DNA from: Riemerella anatipestifer
Lineage (GTDB): Bacteria > Bacteroidota > Bacteroidia > Flavobacteriales > Weeksellaceae
Reading direction: 5' to 3'
NCBI RefSeq assembly: GCF_009670965.2
Contig: NZ_CP073239.1
Location: 1,674,001 to 1,738,000 of the forward strand
Length of the DNA: 64,000 nucleotides
Part shown: one piece after another, positions 9,387-20,216 of the stretch
Layout of the letters: each line of letters opens with the position of its first letter
Numbering within the stretch: position 1 is the first letter of the stretch
Made by a program: the position numbers and the translations under genes
The notes under the pieces: model-generated
The model's database searches: none
Told to the model about the DNA's origin: nothing
What the model saw: only the letters and a program-made list of their open reading frames with translations

Positions 9387-10400
9387 ATGGAAATTAGCAT
9401 ATTTAATCAGCTCGATGCCTTGCTCCAAAAGAGGATACTTATTTTGGACGGTGCGATGGGCACTATGATACAACGGTATAACTTTACCGAAGAAGATTAT
9501 CGTGGCGAACGCTTTAAAGACTGGGAACACCCTGTTAAAGGGAATAATGACTTGCTATCCCTCACACAGCCACAAGCCATAGAAGAGATACACCGCCTAT
9601 ATTTGGACGCAGGGGCAGATATTATAGAAACCAACACCTTTTCTAGCACTACCATTGCAATGGCAGACTACGCTATGGAGTCTTTGGTGGAAGAGCTCAA
9701 CTATGAATCGGCTAGAATCGCTAAGAAACTTTGTGAAGTTTACACCGAAAACAATCCTGATAAACCTCGTTTTGTGGCAGGAGCAATGGGACCTACTAAC
9801 AGAACGGCATCGTTGTCTCCAGATGTTAATGATCCAGGGTATAGGGCAATTACCTTTGAAGATTTAAGAAAAGCCTATAAGCAACAGGCAAAAGCATTAT
9901 TAGAAGGTGGTGCTGATATTTTACTCGTTGAAACCATCTTTGATACGCTTAACGCCAAAGCCGCTTTGTTTGCCATTGATGAACTAGCAGAGGAGAGAAA
10001 TACCAAAATCCCCATTATGGTATCAGGTACAATTACCGATGCATCTGGGAGAACTCTTAGCGGACAAACAGCGGAGGCTTTTCTTATTTCGGTTTCTCAT
10101 TTAGACTTGCTGAGTGTAGGGCTTAATTGTGCTTTGGGAGCTAAGCAGCTCACGCCTTATTTACAGGCTTTGTCAGAACATTCCAACTTTTACATTTCGG
10201 TGTATCCTAACGCGGGGTTGCCTAATGCTTTTGGAGCATACGATGAAACGGCAGAACAAACGGCAGAGCAAGTTAAAGAGTATTTAGACAAACAGTTAGT
10301 TAATATCATTGGGGGCTGTTGTGGTACAACGCCAGAGCATATCCGTGCCATTGCCGAATTGGTAAAACATTATGAACCTAGAAAACTTAATCTCGTATGA
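9387..10400 (+). CDS. metH: methionine synthase, homocysteine-binding (N-terminal) subunit
   Basis: 337 residues, equal to the first module of B12-dependent methionine synthase. It binds zinc and activates homocysteine. The zinc ligands are visible as the cysteine of [10 protein letters not shown] and the pair in [24 protein letters not shown] near the N terminus is also typical. In E. coli these domains form one 1227-residue chain; here the chain is split, with the second gene overlapping by 4 bases (ATGA). Both lie behind the SAM-I riboswitch. Confidence 0.95.
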   Translation: MEISIFNQLDALLQKRILILDGAMGTMIQRYNFTEEDYRGERFKDWEHPVKGNNDLLSLTQPQAIEEIHRLYLDAGADIIETNTFSSTTIAMADYAMESLVEELNYESARIAKKLCEVYTENNPDKPRFVAGAMGPTNRTASLSPDVNDPGYRAITFEDLRKAYKQQAKALLEGGADILLVETIFDTLNAKAALFAIDELAEERNTKIPIMVSGTITDASGRTLSGQTAEAFLISVSHLDLLSVGLNCALGAKQLTPYLQALSEHSNFYISVYPNAGLPNAFGAYDETAEQTAEQVKEYLDKQLVNIIGGCCGTTPEHIRAIAELVKHYEPRKLNLV

Positions 10401-13087
10401 AAGGAAATCATCATCAGTTAGAACTTCCTGCGAGACCACTTAAATTATCAGGATTAGAGCCGCTTATCATCACTCCCGAATCTAACTTTGTGAATGTTGG
10501 GGAGAGAACCAATGTTGCAGGGTCTAAACGATTTTTAAGGTTGGTAAAAGAAGGCAACTATTCCGAAGCATTAGATATTGCAAGGCATCAGGTAGAAGGT
10601 GGAGCTCAGATTTTAGATGTCAATATGGACGATGGACTTATTGACGGTAAAGAAGCCATGGTAAAGTTCTTAAACCTCATTGCTTCCGAACCTGATATTG
10701 CTCGTATTCCGATTATGATAGACTCATCTAAGTGGGAGATTTTAGAGGCTGGGTTACAGGTAGTGCAGGGTAAAGCGGTGGTCAATTCCATTAGCCTTAA
10801 AGGTGGCGAAGAAGAATTCATCAATCAAGCTAAAAAAATAAAAAGATACGGTGCGGCAGTTATTGTTATGGCTTTTGATGAGGTGGGACAAGCCGATACT
10901 TACGATAGAAGGATAGAAATCGCGGAGCGGTCTTATCGCCTTTTGGTGGATAAAGTCAACTTTGCTCCAGAGGATATTATTTTTGACCTTAATATATTTC
11001 CTGTGGCTACGGGAATGGAAGAACATAGACGAAACGCCATAGATTTTATTGAAGCGACGAGATGGGTAAGACAAAATTTACCGTATGCTTCGGTAAGTGG
11101 GGGCGTGAGTAATGTGTCGTTTTCTTTTAGAGGTAATGATACCGTGAGGGAAGCTATGCACTCGGTGTTTTTGTACCACGCCATACAAGCAGGAATGAAT
11201 ATGGGGATTGTAAATCCTACTATGTTAGAGGTGTATGACGAAATTCCTAAAGAACTTCTAACCCTAGTAGAAGATGTTATATTAGACCGAAAAGATGATG
11301 CTACAGAACGCCTATTAGAATATTCAGAAACGCATAAATCTACCAAAAAGGAAAAGGTAGAAGACTTATCGTGGAGAGAACAATCTTTACAAGAACGAAT
11401 TACCTACTCATTAGTAAAAGGGATTGACCGCTTCGTGGAGGAAGATATGGACGCCGCTCTTAAAGTGAGTGAAAAGCCTTTAGATATTATAGAAAATAAT
11501 CTTATGACAGGTATGGGCGTAGTGGGCGATTTGTTTGGAAGTGGGAAAATGTTTCTGCCTCAAGTGGTAAAATCGGCTAGAGTGATGAAAAAAGCCGTGG
11601 CTTACCTTCAGCCTTTCATAGAGCGTGAAAAAGATGCTACACGACCGTCCAATGGTAAAATTTTAATGGCAACCGTAAAGGGAGATGTGCATGATATTGG
11701 TAAAAATATTGTGAGTGTAGTATTGGGTTGCAACAATTACGATATTGTAGATTTGGGCGTAATGGTACCTGCTGAAAAGATAATCCAAACAGCGATAGAC
11801 GAAAAGGTAGATGTTATAGGGCTTAGTGGACTAATTACTCCGAGTTTGGACGAGATGGTACACATTGCTTCTGAATTAGAGAGGCAAAATCTAGAATTTC
11901 CTTTAATGATAGGAGGTGCTACAACTTCAAAAGCTCATACAGCGGTTAAAATTGCTCCTCAGTATCGCAATACGGTAGTTCATGTTAATGATGCTTCTAG
12001 GGCGGTAAATGTGGTGAGTTCTCTACTTAATAAAGAGAAATCTAATGCTTATGCTCTTAATTTGAGAGAGGAATATGATGAGTTTAGAGAGAAATTTCTT
12101 GGGAGAAAAATAGATAAAGAATATGTCTCAATAGAAGAGGCAAGACAAGAACGCTTTAAAATTGATTGGGAGAAAGAAACTATTTCCAAGCCTAATAGTT
12201 TAGGAATAAAGGCGATTGAAAATCAAGATTTGGAAGCGTTGTTACCTTATATAGATTGGTCGCCGTTTTTTAGAAGTTGGGATTTACACGGTAAATATCC
12301 ACAGATTTTAGAAGATGAGGTCGTTGGTATTCAGTCTCAAGAATTGTATCATGATGCTCAAAAAATGCTCAAAAAAATCTTGAAAGAAAAAACACTTACA
12401 GCGAAAGCCGTTTTTGGGATTTTCCCTGCTCAATCTAATGATAAAGACGATATTATCATCAATAAAAATGAGGAAAAAATAGCCTTTAGAACATTAAGGC
12501 AACAGCTTAAAAAATCCAAAGGAAAGCCTTACTATGCCTTATCGGATTTTATTGCTCCAGAAACTTCGGGTAAGCAAGATTATTTGGGATTGTTTTGTGT
12601 AACGGCTGGTTTTGGTACGGAAGAATTAGCTAAATCCTACGAAGCTCAAAATGATGACTATAACGCCATTATGGTAAAGGCTCTTGCGGATAGGTTTGCA
12701 GAAGCTTTTGCAGAATATCTGCACCGTGAGGTAAGATTAAAATATTGGGGATATGCCCAAGATGAAAGTTTAGATAACGAAGCGCTTATTGCCGAAAAAT
12801 ATAGAGGGATTCGTCCAGCTCCAGGGTATCCTGCATGTCCAGACCATTTGGAAAAAGAAACCATTTGGGAAGTACTCAAAGTAGAGGAAGAAATAGGGGT
12901 TTACCTCACCGAAAGTTTAGCGATGTTTCCTACGGCATCGGTGTCGGGTTATTATTTTGGAAGTCCTCATGCTAAATATTTTGGTGTAGGCAGAATTACA
13001 GAAGACCAATTAGAAGATTACGCTAATAGAAAAAACATCAGTATAGAAAAAGCAAGAAAATGGCTTACTCCTAACTTATCAGAGTAG
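10397..13087 (+). CDS. metH: methionine synthase, methyltetrahydrofolate/cobalamin/SAM-activation subunit
   Basis: 896 residues. In order: pterin-binding (methyltetrahydrofolate) barrel starting with [11 protein letters not shown] near residue 35; helical cap; cobalamin-binding domain with GDVHDIGKN (the DxHxxG motif whose histidine ligates cobalt) near residue 435; reactivation domain with [12 protein letters not shown] near residue 810, which binds SAM. Together with the preceding gene it makes a full-length MetH of about 1230 residues. The product transfers a methyl group from 5-methyl-THF to homocysteine. Confidence 0.96.
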   Translation: MKGNHHQLELPARPLKLSGLEPLIITPESNFVNVGERTNVAGSKRFLRLVKEGNYSEALDIARHQVEGGAQILDVNMDDGLIDGKEAMVKFLNLIASEPDIARIPIMIDSSKWEILEAGLQVVQGKAVVNSISLKGGEEEFINQAKKIKRYGAAVIVMAFDEVGQADTYDRRIEIAERSYRLLVDKVNFAPEDIIFDLNIFPVATGMEEHRRNAIDFIEATRWVRQNLPYASVSGGVSNVSFSFRGNDTVREAMHSVFLYHAIQAGMNMGIVNPTMLEVYDEIPKELLTLVEDVILDRKDDATERLLEYSETHKSTKKEKVEDLSWREQSLQERITYSLVKGIDRFVEEDMDAALKVSEKPLDIIENNLMTGMGVVGDLFGSGKMFLPQVVKSARVMKKAVAYLQPFIEREKDATRPSNGKILMATVKGDVHDIGKNIVSVVLGCNNYDIVDLGVMVPAEKIIQTAIDEKVDVIGLSGLITPSLDEMVHIASELERQNLEFPLMIGGATTSKAHTAVKIAPQYRNTVVHVNDASRAVNVVSSLLNKEKSNAYALNLREEYDEFREKFLGRKIDKEYVSIEEARQERFKIDWEKETISKPNSLGIKAIENQDLEALLPYIDWSPFFRSWDLHGKYPQILEDEVVGIQSQELYHDAQKMLKKILKEKTLTAKAVFGIFPAQSNDKDDIIINKNEEKIAFRTLRQQLKKSKGKPYYALSDFIAPETSGKQDYLGLFCVTAGFGTEELAKSYEAQNDDYNAIMVKALADRFAEAFAEYLHREVRLKYWGYAQDESLDNEALIAEKYRGIRPAPGYPACPDHLEKETIWEVLKVEEEIGVYLTESLAMFPTASVSGYYFGSPHAKYFGVGRITEDQLEDYANRKNISIEKARKWLTPNLSE

Positions 13088-13120
13088 TTTAGTTTTTGTG
13101 TAAAATATTAAAATTTGATT

Positions 13121-14077
13121 ATGAAAGTAACAGAACATATAAAAAAATCAGAAGGTAAAACTTTATTTTCGTTTGAGATATTACCTCCATTAAAAGGTCA
13201 AAACATACAATGTATTTTTGATGCCATAGACCCTCTTATTGAGTTTAATCCTAGCTTTATAGATGTTACCTACCATAGAGAAGAGTATGAGTATGTAGAG
13301 GTAAGAGATGGCTTGTTAGAAAAAAGAGTGGTAAGAAAACGCCCTGGTACAGTGGGGATTTGTGCTGCGGTACAGAATAAGTATAAGGTAGATGCCATTC
13401 CGCATATCCTTTGTGGGGGCTTTAATAGAGAGGATACTGAGAATTTTTTAATTGATTTAGATTTTTTGGGGATAGATAATGTGGTGGCATTGAGGGGAGA
13501 TGCAGTAAAGTCCGAAATTTATTTTAAACCAGAGAAAAATGGTCATATCTATGCTTCAGATTTGGTAAAGCAGATACAGGATATGAATAAAGGAATTTAC
13601 TTAGATACTAGTTTGGAGAAAGCGGCTCCAACTAATTTTTCTGTAGGTGTGGCAGGATATCCAGAAAAACATATGGAAGCTGCTAGTTTTTCTCAAGACA
13701 TAGGTCATCTTAAGAAAAAAGTGGAGGCAGGTGCAGATTATATCGTGACCCAAATGTTTTTTGATAATCAAAAATACTTTGATTTTGTAGATAGATGTCG
13801 TTCTGAAGGGATAGAAGTCCCAATTATACCAGGACTTAAGCCTATTGCTACTAAAGCTCAGTTGAGTCTTATTCCGCATAGATTTAAGGTAGATTTGCCA
13901 GATGATTTGGTGACAGCTATTACTAAAGCCAATAACAATAATGAAGCTAAAGAAATCGGTGTAGAATGGTGCATAGAGCAAAGTAAGGATTTAATGAAAA
14001 ACGGAGTGCCTATTCTCCATTATTACTCTATGGGCAGAAGCGAAAGTGTGAGAAAAATAGCAGAAGTTATATTTTAA
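13121..14077 (+). CDS. metF: methylenetetrahydrofolate reductase
   Basis: 318 residues from ATG 13121 (an in-frame TTG six bases earlier is unlikely). FAD-dependent reduction of 5,10-methylene-THF to 5-methyl-THF, the methyl donor for MetH. Family features are SFEILPP near the N terminus, the VALRGD motif and the GADYIVTQMFFDN segment. Last gene of the riboswitch-controlled metH-metF unit. Confidence 0.95.
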   Translation: MKVTEHIKKSEGKTLFSFEILPPLKGQNIQCIFDAIDPLIEFNPSFIDVTYHREEYEYVEVRDGLLEKRVVRKRPGTVGICAAVQNKYKVDAIPHILCGGFNREDTENFLIDLDFLGIDNVVALRGDAVKSEIYFKPEKNGHIYASDLVKQIQDMNKGIYLDTSLEKAAPTNFSVGVAGYPEKHMEAASFSQDIGHLKKKVEAGADYIVTQMFFDNQKYFDFVDRCRSEGIEVPIIPGLKPIATKAQLSLIPHRFKVDLPDDLVTAITKANNNNEAKEIGVEWCIEQSKDLMKNGVPILHYYSMGRSESVRKIAEVIF

Positions 14078-14092
14078 GATTGATATTGATTT

Positions 14093-14118
14093 AGGCTATC
14101 TTACGATAGCCTGAACGT
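14093..14118 (+). terminator. intrinsic terminator
   Basis: AGGCTATC pairs with GATAGCCT around TTAC and is followed by a T-rich stretch between convergent metF and the ketoacyl synthase gene. Confidence 0.7.
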
Positions 14119-14123
14119 TTTTA

Positions 14124-15308
14124 TTAGTCAATTTCTTTTGAAATCAATAGGCTTACAGCATTTCCTCCAAATCCAACAGCATTTACTAGTATATTATTGA
14201 TTTTCTTTTCTTTGGTTATGTTTTGTTTTTCAATAAAAGGAACTTCAATGAGTTGTTGGTGCTCTAACATTAGCAAAGCCAATTCTAAACTCAAAATTCC
14301 AGAAGCTCCAAAGGTGTGCCCTATTTTCCATTTATTAGTGGTAAAGAAAGGAATGTTATGAGGTGTAAAAACATCTTCTATGGCAAATTTTTCGGAGGTA
14401 TCACCTTTAATAGTTCCAGGAGAATGCATCACGATGGCATCTACTTTAGACTTGTCAATATTTCGAGTTGCTATTTCCATCGTCATTCTAAGGCATTCAG
14501 CCCTTTCGGAAATAGAAATGTTATGGGTTAAAGACTCCGAAGCAACGCCTATTCCTGTAATATAAGCGAATGGTGGTCTTTCGCTTGTGAGTTTACCAAT
14601 CGCCATAGCACCAGCACCTTCGCCTAAGACCATCGTATTTTCTGTTTTAGAAATATCTCCAGCAAGGCAAGGATAATTTTTGTCTAGGCGATGAGAATAG
14701 ATTTTAAGGGCTTTCATTTGAGCGATACTAAACGGCGTTAAAGAAGCCTCGGCACCACCTACTAAAAACTGATTGGTAAATCCTGCTTTTATCCACGCAA
14801 TGCCGTTGACTACAGAATGTAAAGCCGTAGAGCAAGTAATGGAATGAGAAAAGTCTGGACCTGTAATGCCTAAATCCTGAAGCACCCAAGTTGAAATATT
14901 ACCCAAAGTGGTAAGCGGAGAGGTTAGGGTAGGCGTTTTTCCTGTTTCTAAAAAGGTTTGGTAGAATTTTTCAAAACTTTCAGTAGCACCTCTGGAGGAG
15001 CCTAAATTTACCCCAATATTATCGTTAGTATCCCATTGAGCTTCTTTAAAAGCCATTCTTGAAGCAAGTATACCGTACAGTACAGAAGGGTCTAGCTTTT
15101 TGTAAGAAGGGTGTTCCTCTTTTAAAGCATTCAGATGAGGTATTATGCTATCGTGCAGTTTTCCCATTAAAGTAATCTCTCCGTTGGAAAGTTCTTTTTT
15201 TAAGTAAGATTTGTCATCACAATAGGCATTCCAAATATCTGTTTTGTTCATGCCTAGAGCAGATACACTGCCAAATCCGTAAATACCAATAGCCTCGTCT
15301 AGCTTCAT
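14124..15308 (-). CDS. beta-ketoacyl-ACP synthase family protein
   Basis: 394 residues with the thiolase-fold condensing enzyme triad: Cys in SITCSTALHS, His in VMHSPGTIKGD, and His in KWKIGHTFGASG. It resembles FabF but is shorter and diverged. It reads away from bioF with a shared 107-bp control region. Its placement next to the biotin genes suggests a role in acyl-chain or pimeloyl supply, but that is inference; a secondary KAS in lipid or flexirubin-type pigment synthesis is an alternative. Confidence 0.85.
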   Translation of the reverse strand: MKLDEAIGIYGFGSVSALGMNKTDIWNAYCDDKSYLKKELSNGEITLMGKLHDSIIPHLNALKEEHPSYKKLDPSVLYGILASRMAFKEAQWDTNDNIGVNLGSSRGATESFEKFYQTFLETGKTPTLTSPLTTLGNISTWVLQDLGITGPDFSHSITCSTALHSVVNGIAWIKAGFTNQFLVGGAEASLTPFSIAQMKALKIYSHRLDKNYPCLAGDISKTENTMVLGEGAGAMAIGKLTSERPPFAYITGIGVASESLTHNISISERAECLRMTMEIATRNIDKSKVDAIVMHSPGTIKGDTSEKFAIEDVFTPHNIPFFTTNKWKIGHTFGASGILSLELALLMLEHQQLIEVPFIEKQNITKEKKINNILVNAVGFGGNAVSLLISKEID

Positions 15309-15377
15309 CTGTCTAAATCTGTGTTAAGAAAGAGCAAAGATAAAAATATGAGATGGACTGAATCTACTTTTTAGCGA

Positions 15378-15385
15378 TATTTTTG
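15378..15385 (+). promoter_or_regulatory. TAnnTTTG -7 box before bioF
   Basis: TATTTTTG lies 30 bases upstream of the bioF ATG in the divergent intergenic region and fits the Bacteroidetes -7 element. No biotin operator was recognised. Confidence 0.5.
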
Positions 15386-15415
15386 TACTTTAGCCCCAGA
15401 ATTATTCCCTTTGAA

Positions 15416-16573
15416 ATGAATATTCCCAAAAGATTGTTAGATAAAATTTCCGAACGAAAAGAAAAAAATGCGTGGCGAGTGTTAACGGAATACACAGGCG
15501 AATATGTAGATTTTTTTTCTAATGATTATCTAGGTTTTTCTAAAGAAGTTGTGTTAGAAGATGATAAAGTTGCTTCGTATCCAAAGGCATTGGGAGGCTC
15601 TACGGGGTCTAGACTATTGTCTGGTAATCTGTCTATTTTCAGAGAAGCGGAAGAGGTTATCAAAGACTTTCATCAGTCGGAAGCAGCTCTTATTTTCAAT
15701 TCGGGATATAATGCTAATTTAGGCGTGCTTAGTGCTTTACCTCAAAGGAATGATTGGGTATTGTATGATGAACTTTCTCACGCTTCCATACGAGATGGCA
15801 TTCGGTTGTCTTACGCACAATCTAAAAAGTTTAAACATAACGATTTAGAAGATTTAGAAAATTTACTTAAAACCAAAAAAGAAACATCAGTTACAGGAGA
15901 GATTTACATCGTTACAGAATCTGTTTTCTCTATGGACGGCGATGCTCCTGATATTGAAGCCCTGCTCAATCTTGCTCAACGCTATGGAGCTTATGTTATC
16001 ATAGACGAGGCTCACGCTTTGGGTGTTTTTGGGGAGTATGGGAGCGGGCTAAGCCAAGTATGGTGTCAGCATTCGGCTTTGCTTTGTAGGGTGGTTACTT
16101 TTGGTAAAGGTCTAGGGTGTCACGGTGCGGCGGTGCTTTGTTCGGAATTGTTGAGAGAATATCTTATCAACTTTGCGAGGAGTTTTATTTATACTACGGC
16201 TTTGGATAGGTATTCGGTGTACTCTATTTTAAAGGGATATAAAGCACTTAAAACTCAAACCCACCAAAGAGAAAAATTACTCGCGAATATTACTTTTTTT
16301 AAAAGAGAAGTAGAACGCCTAGGGCTTAGTGATTACTTTATTCCTAGTGTTGCACCTATACAAGGTATGCTGGTACAGGGCAATAGTCAAGCTAAACTAT
16401 TGTCTAAAACTTTGGAAGAAAACGGCTACATTGCCAAAGCGATACTCTCGCCTACCGTTCCCGAAGGTAAGGAACGATTGAGATTTTGCATACACGCTTA
16501 CAACACACCTTCGGAGATAACGGGAGCTTTAGAAATTGCCCACGATTTTATCATTTCTAATGTAAAGAAATAA
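15416..16573 (+). CDS. bioF: 8-amino-7-oxononanoate synthase
   Basis: 385 residues from ATG 15416. PLP-dependent enzyme that condenses pimeloyl-ACP/CoA with alanine in biotin synthesis. Visible: FFSNDYLGFS and GSTGSRLLSGN near the N terminus, VIIDEAHALGVFGEYG with the PLP-binding aspartate, and TFGKGLGCHGAA with the PLP lysine. An upstream in-frame TTG at 15383 overlaps the promoter box and was rejected. First gene of a bioF-bioD-bioA operon; bioD follows after 4 bases. Confidence 0.95.
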   Translation: MNIPKRLLDKISERKEKNAWRVLTEYTGEYVDFFSNDYLGFSKEVVLEDDKVASYPKALGGSTGSRLLSGNLSIFREAEEVIKDFHQSEAALIFNSGYNANLGVLSALPQRNDWVLYDELSHASIRDGIRLSYAQSKKFKHNDLEDLENLLKTKKETSVTGEIYIVTESVFSMDGDAPDIEALLNLAQRYGAYVIIDEAHALGVFGEYGSGLSQVWCQHSALLCRVVTFGKGLGCHGAAVLCSELLREYLINFARSFIYTTALDRYSVYSILKGYKALKTQTHQREKLLANITFFKREVERLGLSDYFIPSVAPIQGMLVQGNSQAKLLSKTLEENGYIAKAILSPTVPEGKERLRFCIHAYNTPSEITGALEIAHDFIISNVKK

Positions 16574-16577
16574 ACTT

Positions 16578-17195
16578 ATGAAACTATTTGTTACAGGCAT
16601 AGGTACAGAGGTTGGCAAAACTATGATTTCTGCCATATTGGTAGAGGCTTTAGGAGCTGATTATTGGAAACCTATACAAGCAGGAGATTTAGACTTTTCG
16701 GATACAGATAAAGTGAAAAATTTAGTTACTCGTACAGATGTATCGTTTCACCCAAATGCTTATACCCTTAATACACCTGCTAGTCCGCATTATTCAGCAG
16801 AATTAGATGGTATATCTATCAATCTTGAATCTATGATAGAACCTCTTACCGATAACGATTTGGTGATAGAAGGTGCAGGTGGTGTGATGGTTCCCATAAA
16901 TGATAAGGATACTTTTTTAGATTTTATTAAGGAAGATTATAAGGTGGTTTTAGTTTCTAGAAACTATTTAGGAAGTATCAACCATACTTTAATGACTTAC
17001 GAAGTGCTTAAAAATAAAGGCGTTGATTTTTTAGGTATTGTATTTAATGGAGAAGCTAATCCTTCCACAGAACAGATTATCATCTCTAAAACTCAACTAG
17101 AAGTAATAGGTAGGGTGGCGGAAGAACCAATATGGAATAAAGAAACAGTACGAAAATACGCTTCTATTTTTAATGCTAATTTTTTCAAAAAATGA
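16578..17195 (+). CDS. bioD: dethiobiotin synthetase
   Basis: 205 residues. ATP-dependent ring closure of diaminopelargonate to dethiobiotin. The N-terminal P-loop GIGTEVGKTMIS and the VIEGAGGVMVPI motif are diagnostic. Overlaps bioA by 4 bases. Confidence 0.95.
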   Translation: MKLFVTGIGTEVGKTMISAILVEALGADYWKPIQAGDLDFSDTDKVKNLVTRTDVSFHPNAYTLNTPASPHYSAELDGISINLESMIEPLTDNDLVIEGAGGVMVPINDKDTFLDFIKEDYKVVLVSRNYLGSINHTLMTYEVLKNKGVDFLGIVFNGEANPSTEQIIISKTQLEVIGRVAEEPIWNKETVRKYASIFNANFFKK

Positions 17196-18472
17196 ATTGG
17201 AGCGAAAAAGACTTAGAATACAATTGGCACCCTTACACACAACATAAAGGGCTAAAAGAACTCCCTGTGATTGTGAAGGGCAAAGGTGAGTTTTTATGGG
17301 ATACTAATGGTAAATGCTATATAGACGGCATTGCCAGCTGGTGGGTTAATCCGTTTGGGCATAGTAATCCTGTTTTGGCGGAAGCGATTTATAACCAGCT
17401 TAATACTTTAGAACATGTGTTGTTTGGAGGTTTTACGCATACCAAAGCAATTGAACTTTCGGAGCGGTTACTAGGTTTATTGCCCTCTAATCAAAAAAAG
17501 GTATTTTACTCGGATAATGGTTCTACGGCGGTGGAAATAGCTATCAAGGCTGCTCTCCAATTTTTTTATAATAAAGGTTTAAAAAAAACAAAGATTATTG
17601 CTTTTGAAAATGCTTTTCACGGAGATACCTTTGGGGCAATGGCGGCTAGTGGGATTTCATTTTTTACTGAAGCCTTTAAAAACTCTCTTATAGAAGTAGA
17701 AAGAATTCCTGTACCTACCAAAGGAAACGAGGTAAGATGCATTAAACAATTTGAAACTTTGGTAAAAACAGATGGGTTTGCGTGTTTTATTTTTGAACCA
17801 TTAGTGCTTGGTGCGGCAGGAATGCAAATGTACGATGCAGAGCCTCTCAACCAATTGATTACTATTGCTAAACAAAACGAAGTGTTTACCATAGCCGATG
17901 AGGTTATGACGGGTTTTGGTAAAACGGGCAAAACTTTTGCTAGTGAATATCTTTCTCAGCAGCCAGATATGATGTGCCTCTCTAAAGCTCTAACGGGAGG
18001 AACTATACCTATGGCGGTTACTAGCTTTTCGGAGGCGGTATTTCAAGGGTTTTATGATGATGATGTTAATAAAGCCTTATTTCATGGGCATACTTTCACG
18101 GCTAATCCTACGGGCTGTGCGGCGGCTTTAGCAACGATAAATCTCTTGCTTACAGACGAAATGCAAGGGCATATTAAACGGGTTCATCAGTCTCACCTTA
18201 AATTTTTGAAACAACTAGAAGGAAAAAAAGTTGCTAATATTAGAGTGCTAGGTGTTATTTTAGCATTTGAGTTAGAGGTAGATGGTAAGCACGATTATTA
18301 TGGAGATTTAAGAAATAGACTATATCAGTTTTTTATAGAGCAAGGGGTAATTCTTCGTCCAGTAGGTAATACGATTTATGTGTTACCGCCTTATACTATT
18401 TCTGATGAAAGTCTCAATATCATTTACCAAAAAATATTGGAGGGTGTAGATAAATTTGGAGAGGTTTTATGA
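17192..18472 (+). CDS. bioA: adenosylmethionine-8-amino-7-oxononanoate aminotransferase
   Basis: 426 residues, class III PLP aminotransferase using SAM as amino donor. Motifs: WHPYTQHK at the N terminus, FYSDNGSTAVEIA, the Asp region IADEVMTGFGKTG, and the PLP lysine in LSKALTGGTIPMA. Overlaps bioD by 4 bases, so translation is probably coupled. bioB is not in the window. Confidence 0.96.
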   Translation: MNWSEKDLEYNWHPYTQHKGLKELPVIVKGKGEFLWDTNGKCYIDGIASWWVNPFGHSNPVLAEAIYNQLNTLEHVLFGGFTHTKAIELSERLLGLLPSNQKKVFYSDNGSTAVEIAIKAALQFFYNKGLKKTKIIAFENAFHGDTFGAMAASGISFFTEAFKNSLIEVERIPVPTKGNEVRCIKQFETLVKTDGFACFIFEPLVLGAAGMQMYDAEPLNQLITIAKQNEVFTIADEVMTGFGKTGKTFASEYLSQQPDMMCLSKALTGGTIPMAVTSFSEAVFQGFYDDDVNKALFHGHTFTANPTGCAAALATINLLLTDEMQGHIKRVHQSHLKFLKQLEGKKVANIRVLGVILAFELEVDGKHDYYGDLRNRLYQFFIEQGVILRPVGNTIYVLPPYTISDESLNIIYQKILEGVDKFGEVL

Positions 18473-18523
18473 TGAGAATTATAAAGAATAATTACCTGTT
18501 TCAATAAAAAATAATTTAAAGAT

Positions 18524-19092
18524 ATGATACATCAGTATAAAAAAATAGGTTATTCCTTTTTAATAATAGTAATGACTTCGCTAGTGGCGTGTAAAGAGGG
18601 TAAATCTAATCCTAACCCTTTACCAAAAGAAGATGATAAATCGGTAGTAATTCAAAAAACAAAAGAGGTTAAAGGTCTTGCCAATTTTCTTATACACGAA
18701 GTAGTGAACAAACTATCTGCATCTGATACTCTTCACATTGCGGTGGAAAAGCAGTATTCCATTTGTGGGAACGATGAGCGTTTAATGGTATAATGGCTCC
18801 TACTACTGAAGTAAAAGAAATTGTTATAAACTCCACAGAGGCTTATGAAGCACTTTATAAAGTTAAAAATACAACAGTAGTAACGGGTGGTCTTGTAGAT
18901 GGGGATTATTTTAATGCTGATTCAACGGAGTTTAGTAGCTTTAACCTTTCAGAAGAAAAAAAGCCAGTCTATTTATTAGATTTTGTTTCAATTAAAAACG
19001 ATAAGGTAGAAGTAGTGATAAAGCATAATGATAAAGAAAAAGCTCGTATCACTGTAGTTTTTAAGAATAATCAGTGGGTGGTTTTAGATTAA
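18524..19092 (+). pseudogene. lipoprotein broken by a one-base frameshift
   Basis: The first frame (18524-18793, 89 residues) begins with a signal peptide and lipobox LVAC and ends abruptly. The second frame (18793-19092, 99 residues) overlaps by one base and has no signal. Adding one T to the TTT at about 18781-18783 joins them into one lipoprotein of about 189 residues with the junction NDERFNGIMAPTTEV, so a single-base deletion is the simplest reading. Two coupled genes remain possible. No function recognised. It follows bioA by 51 bases. Confidence 0.6.
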
Positions 19093-19144
19093 AACTATAT
19101 ACTTGACTTAATGGTTAGAAATAAATCTCTCTAGTGAATTTCAA

Positions 19145-19224
19145 CAGCGTGTCTGTTCTTACCGTAACAGACACTCCGTTAGCCTAAGGACAGACACCCT
19201 GTTACGGTAAGGACGGATACGCTG
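19145..19224. repeat. large intergenic palindrome
   Basis: CAGCGTGTCTGTTCTTACC at the left edge pairs, with a few mismatches, with GGTAAGGACGGATACGCTG at the right edge. Nested inside are CCGTAACAG/CTGTTACGG and GTGTCTGT/ACAGACAC. It lies between the broken lipoprotein and the restriction-modification genes and could be a terminator or a dispersed repeat. Confidence 0.6.
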
Positions 19225-19277
19225 TAGCGAAGCATACCAAATATAAAATTTGTAAATTTGCTGAAACTAAATTATAG

Positions 19278-20204
19278 ATGGCTGTAGTAAGTAAACAACA
19301 TTTAAAAAAAATCAAATCTCCTCTTAATTATATCGGTGGTAAAACTAAGATTTTAGACCAAATTTTACCGTTATTTCCGAGAGATATTGATACCTTTATT
19401 GATTTGTTTGCTGGTGGTTGTAATGTTGGTATAAATGTAACAGCCAATAAGGTTTATTTCAACGATAATCTAACTTATCTAATAGAAATGTATAAAGCGT
19501 TTCAAAAAAATGAGTTAGACAAAACGATTGCTCATATTGAAGGAAGAATAAACGAATTTCAGCTTTCTTTAACAAACGAAGAAGGGTACAAGTGTATGCG
19601 AGAAACATACAATAAGCAAAAGCATCCATTAGATTTATTTGTCCTCATCGCTTTTTCTTTTAATCACCAAATTCGCTTTAATAATAACCACGAGTTTAAT
19701 AATCCTTTTGGGAGAGATAGAAGTAGCTTTAACCCTTCTATGAAACATAATTTGGAAAGGTTTATTATTAGTTTAAAAGAAACAGAAGCTTATTTTACTC
19801 ATTTCTGCTTCAATAACTTTGATTTTAGTTCTCTCACAAGCAGGGATTTTGTTTACTGTGACCCTCCTTATCTCATTACAACTGGAACCTATAATGATGG
19901 GAAGAGAGGTTTTAAGGGTTGGACAGAAAAAGAGGAAAAACAACTTTTAGGATTGTTAGATAATTTAGATAAAAGGAATGTGAAATTTGGCTTATCTAAT
20001 GTACTGGAGCATAAAGGAAAATCAAATAATATTCTAAAAAAATGGATAGAAAACAACCCTAGCTATTACGTCAATTACATTAGCACTCACTATTCTAATT
20101 CAAACTATCAAACAAGAAATAAGCAGGCAAGCATTGAAGTTCTGATAACAAACTACCAACCACAGATGCAACAAAAAGAAAAAACGCTTTTTGACGACTT
20201 CTAA
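19278..20204 (+). CDS. D12-class DNA adenine methyltransferase (Dam-like)
   Basis: 308 residues. N-terminal SPLNYIGGKTKIL and FIDLFAGGCNVG (SAM-binding motifs X and I) and the catalytic motif IV CDPPYL around residue 195 identify a D12-class N6-adenine methyltransferase. It is followed by a second methyltransferase and a nuclease-like gene, so it most likely protects one strand of the site of a type II restriction system. Confidence 0.92.
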   Translation: MAVVSKQHLKKIKSPLNYIGGKTKILDQILPLFPRDIDTFIDLFAGGCNVGINVTANKVYFNDNLTYLIEMYKAFQKNELDKTIAHIEGRINEFQLSLTNEEGYKCMRETYNKQKHPLDLFVLIAFSFNHQIRFNNNHEFNNPFGRDRSSFNPSMKHNLERFIISLKETEAYFTHFCFNNFDFSSLTSRDFVYCDPPYLITTGTYNDGKRGFKGWTEKEEKQLLGLLDNLDKRNVKFGLSNVLEHKGKSNNILKKWIENNPSYYVNYISTHYSNSNYQTRNKQASIEVLITNYQPQMQQKEKTLFDDF

Positions 20205-20216
20205 CATATAGCATCT

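Noticed and set aside
10606..11346. Minus-strand frames inside metH
   Set aside because: Shadows of a well-identified gene.
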